Shown one piece after another: positions 38,494-48,550 of a stretch of DNA of 64,000 nucleotides (position 1 is its first letter; each line of letters opens with the position of its first letter). This DNA comes from Sphagnum magellanicum (lineage: Eukaryota > Streptophyta > Sphagnopsida > Sphagnales > Sphagnaceae). Below the pieces are notes generated by a model. The model was not told where the DNA came from. It saw nothing but the letters and a program-made list of their open reading frames with translations, and made no database searches. The DNA lies in assembly GCA_021904315.1 (NCBI GenBank), contig CM038912.1, positions 4,737,061-4,801,060 of the forward strand. The letters run 5' to 3'. The position numbers were made by a program, and so were the translations under genes.

Positions 38494-41400
38494 ATGGCAG
38501 GCAATCAGAAGAAAAATCCACTTGTGAAGGAGATGGAGCAAGTCATTGATAATCGTAAGATGTTTGTTTCTCTTCTTCTTGTCCATCTACTGCTATGAAC
38601 AATGATTATGTGATGGTGTTACGCATCCTATTGTCTCAAATGCAATTCCTTCAAGAACAAATGCCTGAGAAAGTTACGAAGCTTGTTGATTTAGACAGAG
38701 ATCATGCAGAGCCCTCCTCCCATATAATCCTTGTACAATTCCTCTGCCTTGCCTCTCAGAGTTAGGTTTCACAGTTCCCAATGGGTGGGTGCAAAGGGTT
38801 ACGCACTTCATATTACAAGCCATGGGGATGGCACTGCACAGAACCTCGTTATGTGGTTGCTGCTGTTTGCTCTTGCCAGCTTTGGCGGCCCCATTTGTTT
38901 TAGATCCCTTCTTATATAAGTCTTTATATTTCAAAACTTATCGACTAGCAATGCATTCATGAATTTTCCTGCAGAGGAAAACAGTGAATGTATTGTGTCT
39001 TTGAAACCGTGAGATGTGAAGCTAACTGCTTGAAGTGTCTGTTGTTCCCATGGCTTTTGGTTGTGACTGAATATTCCAGTTGATGACCCTCTGAAGCGCA
39101 GTTTCCAGGTAAATAAATACTGTCCTTTGAATTAGCATTTCTATACATGGTCCATGAGAGCAAGACAGAGTTTCACAATATTCAAATTGCAGGACATGCA
39201 CATGTGTGGACATACATTCTGACTTTGAGCTTCTGCTCCAGAATATGCATGGTGGATACCCAGAGGCCACCTTAGTGCGGTTCCTCAAAGCACGAGATGA
39301 CAATGTTCTCAAGGCTAGCAAGATGGTGAAGCCTCTTTATTCACTCCCTTTTCTCAGCAGCATTACAATGTGTCATGAAGTTTCAAAGATCTAAGTGTCT
39401 GTTGCTATTGAGGGCTCTAGAGCATAACTTCCCTTTCATATTTGGTGTGCAGTTAATCGACTGTCTTAATTGGAGAGTGAAGAATGATATTGACAATGTC
39501 CTTGCGGTACAACTACATACCTTTTGTCAGATTAGTGTATCTTTTGTTGGACATTTTACAAGTCATCACCCATTGCACTATTTTGCTGATGAAACCTGCA
39601 TCCAAAGAGGTTGTGGAGTAGGCAAATCAATGAATATGTAGGTGTGGATCACTGCAACAATTAAATTGAGTTAATGGGGAATTCATTGTCACTAAGGCAG
39701 CCTTATCTTGCATTTGACATGTATGTATTTCCTCTGGGCAGAGACCCATTAAACCAAAGGAGACATGGGATGCAATTCGAGAGTCACAACTCGTTGGTTT
39801 TTGTGGTTATTGTAAAAAGGTATGCTGAGTCTGGTTCTGCATCCAGCAGATGTGAAGGATTCGTTACAGTGTTGTGTCTTTTAACTACTCTGCTGTGAGG
39901 TTTTCAAAATCTGAAGTATCACAATCTGGCACCAATGATTCTTTGGACAAGTTTTTTAGTCTACAGTGGCTGTGCTTATTATGCTTCATGAAGCTGAACA
40001 GGGTCACTATTGTGTGATGCTCTTAGGGCCGACCTGTGTTCGCAATTGGAGTGGGACAAAGTAGTTTCGACAAGGCTGCAGTAAGTACCGAGTGTCTGTG
40101 GAGTTAGTGTGGAGTGTGCAGAAAGTTTTGAGAAAAAAATGCTCCAATATAGGATCTGCAGCTTGCTTCTTTAGTTTGACTTTTTTCCTTGTTTCCAACT
40201 GTCTTGCTCTTCTAACTTCTTTGTTCCTCTGAAAGTAACCACTCATAATGTCAGTAGATAGTCATGCGAAGCATCTCATCCATGTAATTGAGACAGATGA
40301 TCTATTGGATTTAGTTGTATTAACCAATTCTACCCTGCACTGGCTTGCTGTAATTCCTGTCCAGGTTGACAAATATGTTCATTCACACATACAGATTAAC
40401 GAGTACAGAGACACAGTTTTAGTGGTAAGTCTATTTTCTCTCAAACTCATCATTTGTAAAGCTATTATGAACATACCGCTTTTGTCCAAGTAGAAATGAG
40501 ACATCTTGTGTAGACCAAGTTACTTTTAATCCTTAGATTGATATTTTGAAGTCATAAATGATACAGCATGTTTGTGACTCTCAATGCCAATGGGTTGGTC
40601 TCTGCAGCCTGAGATCAGCAAAAAGAGAGGGCGTTATGTGGGCACTTGCCTGAAGATCCTTGACATGACTGGCCTTAAGCTCTCTGCTTTTAGCCGGCTG
40701 AAGACCTCAACTGTGATTGCCACTGTGGATGATTTGAACTATCCTGAGAAGACTGATATTTACTTCATTGTCAATGCTCCACTTGTCTTCTCTACCTGCT
40801 GGAAGGTATGTGCAGTTTTAACTTGAAAAGAAGAAATGATCATCAGATGTATGAGCTTGAAAAAAAAAGCATTTGTCAGATAAATATCATCAACTTCTTG
40901 GTAGTTGTTAGAAAATCTCATATCCAAGTTTGGTTTTGGACCTGCAGGCAGTAAAGCCAATGTTGCAAGAAAGGACCAAGCGGAAGGTGCAAGTTCTCAA
41001 GGGTAATGGGAGGGAAGAACTTTTGCAGGTAATCTCTTGTAGGTCCCAAAGGGCATGTCTTTCTTCACCAATCATTAAGCTTGTTTATATGGGAACAATA
41101 GAATTAAAACCTGTTGCATTCAGTTTTTGGCTGGACTTCTCTTTAGGTGGTTTGGTTGTCTTGGAGTTGTTGCAGTTCATGGATTACGACTCGCTTCCCA
41201 TGTTCTCCAAAATTGGTGCTAGAGAAGGGTCGTCAAATTCTCTTATGGACTATGGGGATCCAACTTCGAATGTGTTCTCTCCAGAGCACCAGTTCCATGT
41301 TGAGGTTTACCGCCACATCAAAGAAAATTCCTGTTCCTTAAGTAGGGCAAACAGGCTCAACTCCGAAGGATCGATGCACATCCAAGTCCCATCTCTGGAT

Positions 41401-41915
41401 GAGCAAGATGAGCCAACAGAGACTGGTGACTTTGTCAATGTGCTTGAACGTATATTACCATCTTTACAGTCTGCTCAAAATACTCAAGACCAGCAAAGGG
41501 CAGACCAACTTGCCACTAAGATGGAAGGTATTCAAGTAAGTACCTAAAAAAGGGCTCTGCATGTATTTGCTATCTCACTCCATATTTTAAGCAGCTCTGA
41601 TTGCTCAAGTGGACAGTTGTACCCAGATGTAGTTTTCTTGACAGACATCACTTGCACACCATTCCTGGGAGAGATTGTGAGCACAGAATAGTGAATACCA
41701 CTCTGGGACAAGGTGCACCGGGTGATGAAACTTGTCCTGATAGTAGGGAAGACTGGAGACAGTATCTGCTCTGCCTGGATTATCCTGGCAAATTTTTATT
41801 TTATCTGGTGTTGTAGAGGTTTTTGCATGAGCCGTGGTGCCTATGCTCATTGCATAGTATAGACATTCTTTCTGAATTTTATTTCTTTTTCTAGGGTGGG
41901 TCTTCTCTTGACTGA
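38494..41915 (+). CDS. SEC14-like CRAL-TRIO phosphatidylinositol/phosphatidylcholine transfer protein
   Basis: Exons by GT-AG borders and family order: 38,494-38,554; 39,080-39,108; 39,242-39,325; 39,453-39,506; 39,742-39,819; 40,027-40,080; 40,365-40,424; 40,608-40,805; 40,948-41,028; 41,176-41,535; 41,895-41,915. All phases join, giving 359 residues with no stop. The N-terminal CRAL-TRIO helices carry LVRFLKARDDNVLKASKM (about 42-59); the lipid-binding domain follows, with GRPVFAIGVGQ, SHIQINEYRD, LKILDMTGLKLSA, DLNYPEKTDIYFIVNAP and LQERTKRKVQVL. The set is closest, from memory, to Arabidopsis cytosolic Sec14 factor AT1G55840. Sec14 proteins move phosphatidylinositol and phosphatidylcholine between membranes and present PI to kinases; no Golgi-nodulin domain is seen. 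If the last donor (GTAAGT at 41,536) is not used, translation ends at 41,547 and gives 356 residues. No damage seen, unlike the neighbouring ATPase. Confidence 0.9.
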
Positions 41916-43315
41916 GGTGGTCCAATGAAAAACCCTGTACTTGGAAATTTGCACTGGTGGGATATGATTTTGTGTGGCATTTAGGTTGAAGAGTTAATGA
42001 AAATTCTTCCAGCCAAAGGTGCTGTATGGTAGTAGTGGGTTGCATCTACCCAGGTTAGTTCCATTACAGTACATGATGATTAGACAAATTGCTTCTGTGC
42101 AATGTGAGGGACGGACTCTGAATGGCAATCCCAAGAAATTATGTGAAGATATGAATGATATTGTAACTGGAAGTTGTGCATCCTGAGGAGCACTACACTG
42201 CTGCCTGGTGGTGGATAGTGTTTTGGGAGTTTGCATTTTGAGAGGAATGTGAAGCATTTGGAGGCCAAGTTTTTAATTCCACAGTGATTTATTTCCCGTT
42301 GCTTCAGATTGGTTTCTGAAATTTTGTTTTCAATTTTGTTATGAATATCTGCTTTTCAGGTAATTAGACCAAGTCTTTTGCTTGTTACATCAGAGTACGT
42401 CATGTTACTTTAGCAATTTACAAAGAGTCTCTTTCCAAGAGTCTACTGTCATCACAAAGTTTTGCAGAGTATTCTATGATCGCAGCAACCTAATTAGAAG
42501 CTGCTGAATTGCAGCCTTGTTTCTTGCCACAGAAACTTGCATGCACCATAGGAGAGTTGCAATTGGGTTGAAAATCTATAGGTAAATCAATGTCAGGAAC
42601 TTTTAGAACATTTCATATGTGAGGGAGTTTCTTGAGAATTTTAAAAGAATACATGACATGGTGATGGCTTCTTATGGTGATTCACAATTCGACCCACTCC
42701 CCTAACATTTGATCAATGCTTGACTAGTAAAGCCATGAGGTAATAAAACATCAGTAGCTGGACAAATGTAATTCAGAAGAGTAAATGTTCACAACTGGTA
42801 TCAGAACCAGAAAAATGCAAGCAGGTACAAAAGCTACAAGACACTTACTGTAACTCCTCTGGAAAAGCAAAAATGCAAACAAGACATTGTCTGAATTGCT
42901 TGACTCTTTCTTCTGGAGCCCAATTTTTTGCACTTCTCCCACCAAATACAATACCCCATGATGTTAGGATCTCACCAATCTGCTGCCACTCACAATAGGA
43001 GAGTTCTTACCAACATACTATCCAAAACATTTTATCACATGAACACTTTTCAGAGTCACAATAGGAGAGTTCTTACCAATATACTATCCAAAACATTTTA
43101 TCACATGAACACTTTTCAGAGTTTGGAGATTGACTCTTCTCAAAAAAAGAACAAAATTGATTTTCTCTAGGATGAAGTTACTTGCTGGGTTATTATTAAG
43201 TGGTGACTTAAAAAGGTCATCCCATAACATAAGAATTGGTAATTGTAAACCACACTGATTTATACAACCTCTAACAGGAAGGGTGAGGAAGAAAATTGAG
43301 TAAATCTCGCACTTT
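41916..43315. other. Convergent intergenic region and 3' leaders
   Basis: Lies between the stop of the SEC14-like gene and the C-terminal end of the ATPase pseudogene, which face each other. Presumably holds 3' untranslated sequence of the SEC14-like gene. An acceptor-like TTTTCAG at 42,354-42,360 could indicate an alternative 3' exon. No other coding sequence is recognised apart from a 66-bp tandem duplication. Confidence 0.55.
42991..43122. repeat. 66-bp tandem duplication
   Basis: Copies 42,991-43,056 and 43,057-43,122, each starting CACAATAGGAGAGTTCTTAC, differ at about one base (CAACATACTA against CAATATACTA). The near identity means a recent event, just beyond the 3' end of the ATPase pseudogene. 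Confidence 0.9.
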
Positions 43316-43319
43316 TGAA

Positions 43320-46300
43320 CCCTACCCTGAAGCAACTCAGTAAGTTGTGACCGCATGTATCTTCTCAACCACAATGAGGAACATACAACAGAAATGGAAG
43401 AAAAAGTCATTGCCCCACCTGCTGCCCAAGAGGGAAGTCGGAGTGCAAAATATGGGAACAAAACGCCAGCAGCAAGAGGGATAGGAAGGATGTTATACCC
43501 CATTGCAAACACAAATTCAATTTGATTCAAGCTAATTTGATTTCTGTGAGAGATCAGTTGCTGTAATCACATCTTCCAAGCTATTGTGCATCAGAACATA
43601 GTCAGCAGCTTCAATCGCAATACCAGTGCCTGCACCAATAGCCATGCCTACATCAGCAGCAGTGAGTGCTGGCAAGTCATTAATGCCATCCCCAACCATT
43701 GCAACTACTGTTCCATCTGCCTGAAGTGACTATATTGCTTTCGTCTTCCCAGCAGGTAATACTTCTGCCATTACATCCATGATGCCCACCTGCCAAATCA
43801 AAGAAAAGTAGGGCAAGTTATTTGTCTGTGAGAAGAGTAGAGCCATGACAGTCAAAAGGAAGCTACTACTGCAAGTAGCTCTTTCTGAGATATGATGCTG
43901 GAAGTTTCAGAAATAAATCCTACTTTAAGGGCCAGGACTATGGACATTAATTGACATCATTGGGTATTCTTGTTCTTTCAGTGATTGGGCAAGATCTGAT
44001 TCACAGGCAAAGGAATGAGTAAGGGAAGAAAGCATACTCCAAGAAACACATGCCATCAGAGTACTATAAGAAGAAAATGTCAAACCTCATCTGCCACAGA
44101 TCTAGCAGTTTGCCAATTGTTGCCAGTGACCAGAATGTACTTGATATCCATACTTTTCAGGCCCTCCACCACAACCTCTGCCTCCTGTTTCAAGGGATTT
44201 GAATGCTAATAACACCTGCTACAGCCCCATCAAAGGCTACTATAACAACTGTCTGAGCCCATTGTTTGTTCTCTTGCAAATAATCTTCTGTGGCCTTTAA
44301 AAGATGGCCGCTCCTGAGTTGCTCATCAGATTCTGATTGCCAACCTGGCTAAAAGTTTCAGACAAATCTCAGCATACACCATGAAAACCTTCCCAAGCCC
44401 CAGATACAAAGCAAGCTGAAAGACCAATGAGAAAATGCAGAAATCCTTAGCCGTAAGAATAATGGTAACTCACCAATATGCACTTGACAATGCACTCCCT
44501 TGCCAGGAATATTCTCAAATGAGGAAGCTGATTTCATCCAACTTGTATCTCTACTTCTCAGTGTGTGTGCAGCTTTCAGGGTTGGGGGTCCTCCAAATTC
44601 CAGAAAGTAATGTGTGTAGTCCACAATTGCTTTTGCCAATGTGTGCTCACTGCCAGCCTGTTTCAAACTGAACATTTTAAAGTTCTAGCTAGCAGAAAAC
44701 ACAATGAGCCAAGAACAGGGGAGGAGAGAGCCTGGACTGAAAGCTCCCAACAGTGGAGAAAAGGTTATGGTTCCCAAACGAAGAACACATTCAAACAAAA
44801 CACAACAAGTGAAAACCAGGAGCTAACCTCTGCTGATGCAACCAGCGTAAGAAAGTCAGCCAATGGAGTCTTGTTGTACACTCTGTGGTTCATAACTGCA
44901 GGTTTTCCTTTTGTCAAAATGCCTGTCTTGTCAAACACCACACCACACACCACACTTTGTGGGCATGTTCCAGTGCATCCCCACCCTTGATTAAGACCCC
45001 ATTGCTGGCACCAATACCAGTTGCAACTATAACAGCTGTTGGTGTTGCCAGTCCCAGGGCATATGGACAGGCAATAACAGTCACCGAATTGCAAACACAA
45101 AGTGACTGGTGCTGGTGGGGAGCCATGAGTCAGGTATGACCCTAGTTTCCCAGTGATGTATCTGTCCAATGTTGCAACAGAGATTAGTCTTGTTTCGAAA
45201 TAAACACATGTACTGCTTATGCAAATCTTCAATAGAAAACCAGACAGCTACTTCTTGGAACTATTACCTGCCCAAAAGTCATTAGACCAATGCATTAAAC
45301 TCAGGCATTCCTAGGTCATATCAGCTTATGCCCAAACTTGAATTAAGGTCTAGGTTGCAGAAAACACTCACCAGCCAAGAAAGTGGTGACAGTCATTGAA
45401 ACAACAACTGGAACAAAAATGCTGGCAACCTGTCCAGAAGACACAACAACCCAAAGCATGAAACCCAGCATCTATTCTGCACAAACAGAACTCAAGAGTA
45501 TTATCTGCATACACTCACAGTATTTTTGTCTGCTACATAGTCTCATGCAGCAAGCAATCCAGTTCAGCAGCTTGTAAAATCAATCCTATCAATCAAATGC
45601 AGGTTACACTCAAACTCAGGGGTTGGATTGGAACAGAGACAAGGTGAGTGCTCACATACAGGACTAAGAAGAGAACCTAATGCAACAACTAAAATCACAT
45701 ACAATAAGACATGGATATTTATCTACAACAGCCAACTCATCAATAATCTATTTCAAGCAAGAAAGTTGTTGTAAGAACGTACACAATCAGCAAACTTCTG
45801 TATAGGTGCTTTTGTCATCTGGGCAGCTTCCACCAGGTTGATAATCTGTGCAAGTGCAGTGTCATGTCCAACCCTCATGGCCCTTATGTGCATGACTCCA
45901 TTCATACTGAGAGTGCCATCTATAACAGAATCACCCATCTTGTTTGCAGCTGGTGAAGACTCCCCAGTGATCATGCTCTTGTTAACAGGACTGGCCCGAC
46001 ACACAGTTATCCCATCAGCTGGCACCTTTGCTGCAGGTGGGACTTTCAGCAAATCACCCCTCTGAATTAACTGCACATTGCACAGCAATTGCATTATAGT
46101 CAAGATCTCCACCATGTGCCAGGATGGAAAAGAATCTTAAGTAGCAGAAAAACTGATACTCTGAGTTCTTCCCTTTGTTAGATGATAAAAGGTGAACATC
46201 TTCTTCACAATCCCTCCCTTTGCTGGTAAAGTCAGATTTGACTAGAGCTCTCACAAAAGTCCTGCACTCTGGTGGAGCTGATCACATGCAATGGAAGTAA

Positions 46301-48360
46301 TAGCACTGGTGCAGATGGATGTAGGGTTTAGGGTTTACGGAAAATGGATTTTGTATTGAATTACAGACAATGCAAGAAGAATTGACTGTTCTATTTACTG
46401 TAGAGTAAATGTGTAGCTTTCATTATCAGGAACAGCATGTAGGTAATCAGGACAATACTGGAGTCTACTGTGAGCAGAATTGCTGTGGTAGGAGCAAGCT
46501 CTAGAAGCTTCCCATTGGCCTCTGAGGTCTTCCCTTTGGCGATAGACTCCAGGTACTTTCCAAGGAGTACAAATGAGAAAAGCATGGCATTTGTCTCAAA
46601 GTATGTTGTTGCTGGAGAAACTGTAACTGCACCATACAGGAGTCCACAAACAGAGTATACATATGCTGCTGTGGTGCCTAATGTCACAAGCACATCCATG
46701 TTGACAGAACCCTGCCACAATGAGTTGTAAGCCCCAACATAAAACTGCCAACCAATAATGAACTGGATGGGTGTCACCAGTGTCCACTTGAGCCAGTCCA
46801 ACAGCAGGAAGAGCCCACATTGTAGGACTAGAAGATACTGGAAAACCACAATATGTGGACAGACAACTCCAATAAACACCACAGGTATCTGTTTACAATT
46901 GCAGTTCATACCACAACTGATCAGTTGACATAAGGATGCAACCTCAATAATTTATACACCCTTGAGCACCAATCACGTGAATGTCTCTGGATCCTTCAAC
47001 CCAGCAATAATGAAAATGCACAATGATGTATAATGTCCTCATCAAGGAAAATACATCAAATGGTAATGGAACTCACACTGAAAGCACAACTCCACAGGAA
47101 CAGCTGATACATGTGCCCAACCTCTGCACCATAATCAGACGAAACTCATGTGTAGGGGTTGGGCAAGACCACTTTGTAGCAGCCAGCTCCACTGTTCTCC
47201 ACTGCATCAGCAACAGCCCTCAGAGCAGTCACTTCTGAATCTATGGATGTCTCCACCTTTCCGGCCATGGCACTAACTGTAAATTCTCATACACGCTTCA
47301 GGTCACAAAGTACCTCTTCAACACTCTTCCTGTCCTCATAAATGTTCACACCCTTCACCAGAAAGGAGATCTTGGCCCTCTGAGGGCTGTCCACTAAGAC
47401 AGCATCAAAACCTGTGTCATCAATGTTGCTGATAATCGCTTGTTGGTCTATCAACCTGGGATCAAATTCCAGGTCACCCATCTCAGTGGTCAATGTGACA
47501 GATGCATGAGCTATCCCTGGTAGTCTCCTCAACACAGTCTCTATAGAACTCACACAAGCAGCACAAGTTATCCCTCCAATTCAAAACTGCCCAACCATTT
47601 TATTGCTCGAAGGAGCAGCAGCTATACCAAGCTGGGTAAAACTGCATTCAAGGTAATCTCCAGATCAAATCCTGTATCTTCTATAGCCCCCACAATGTCC
47701 TCTTCTCGTTTGCACACATGCATGCATACGACCTCCAGTACAGTTTATTGAAACTGATAAGCAATGGATGCGGTATTTGTTACTGTGATTGTACGATACA
47801 AGAGTAAATTGCTCTGATGCTTGCTCGCTGTTGGTGAGCTGTGGAACACATCATAGTGTGAAAGATCCGGGATAGCAACCCTAAACCCAATCTCTTGTGA
47901 ACACTTTTTTGAACCTCTTCTCTCAATGATCAGCTTCAGAAGAGACAAATGCAACAGACGGCAAATATGGTAGCATTGTCGCCAATGGCGACAACTCGAA
48001 ACAAAATTGTGTAACAGGATACTGAACGCATGCATTCACCATTGAATGCAGGTCCCACACAAGGTAACAACAGAATACAAAATTTGAATGGCACTGGCTA
48101 CTGGCTACCACACAGAGCAAATATTATTAGCATGCAAAAGAAGGGAGCTTAGAACCCAGGGTTCGAGAAACCGACAAAGGGAAATCCACCCACGTTAAGA
48201 AGTGCTGGGTATTACAAAATCTCGGCGTTCTCCTGAATCAATGTGACAGCTGCAGTCATGACTGCAGGCAGCCGCTTGAGTGCCATCTCCACTGAGGTAG
48301 AGCATGCTGCACATGTCATGCCTCTGACAGACACCAGCAATTTCTGTTGCCCCACGCTAC
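43320..48360 (-). pseudogene. Heavy-metal (copper) P1B-type ATPase, HMA5/RAN1-like, non-processed pseudogene
   Basis: Family order is kept across separate exons: first metal-binding domain with GMTCAAC (about 48,350-48,215), second with GGITCAAC (47,580-47,290), first membrane helices (46,887-46,450), actuator domain with TGES (46,070-45,783), VASIFVPVVV helix (about 45,437-45,372), CPx helix and phosphorylation site (about 45,165-44,828), N-domain (about 44,660-44,480), P-domain (44,370-44,065; 43,790-43,560), last helices to about 43,320. Retained introns rule out a processed copy. Damage: in-frame stops at 47,581-47,583, 47,146-47,148 and 43,730-43,732; a frame change near 44,190; about 5 extra bases near 44,940-44,965; another frame change near 43,535. 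Key residues are also altered: CPC reads CPY (45,061-45,063), DKTGT reads DKTGI (44,918-44,920), TGDN reads TGNN (44,119-44,121), GDGINDSP reads [12 protein letters not shown] reads SEHT. Intact relatives pump Cu+ out of the cytosol. The N-terminus before the first domain is not recognisable. Confidence 0.88.
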
Positions 48361-48419
48361 TCGCCAGCTGCAAAAGCCATCTCCAATTCTCCTCAAAACT
48401 CCGCGGCTTGAAATTTCCC

Positions 48420-48480
48420 AATATGTTCCCTAGGTTCCCAATGTGTTCCCCAAGAGTGTTCCCAAAGGGGGGGAGGCACT
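48420..48480. repeat. Dispersed GTTCCC/CCCAAG repeat fragment
   Basis: TATGTTCCCTAGGTTCCCAA and GTGTTCCCCAAGAGTGTTCC repeat the same word several times; a similar stretch is at about 2,380-2,440. It abuts the N-terminal side of the ATPase pseudogene, and open frame continues through it to an ATG at 48,520, giving residues unlike the family. Confidence 0.5.
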
Positions 48481-48550
48481 CCATTGTTCCATAGAATCTT
48501 CTGTCTTGGGGAGCCTCCATAGATTCAACTTTTTTTTGGTGATGGGCCAA

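Noticed and set aside
39187-39241. In-frame extension of the third SEC14-like exon to the earlier CAG at 39,192
   Set aside because: That acceptor brings a TGA into frame; the acceptor at 39,241 restores the family sequence (NMHGGYPEATLV).
43560-47590. RNA editing that restores arginine codons in the ATPase copy
   Set aside because: Plant C/U editing of this type is known in organelles, not nuclear mRNAs, and frame changes would remain.
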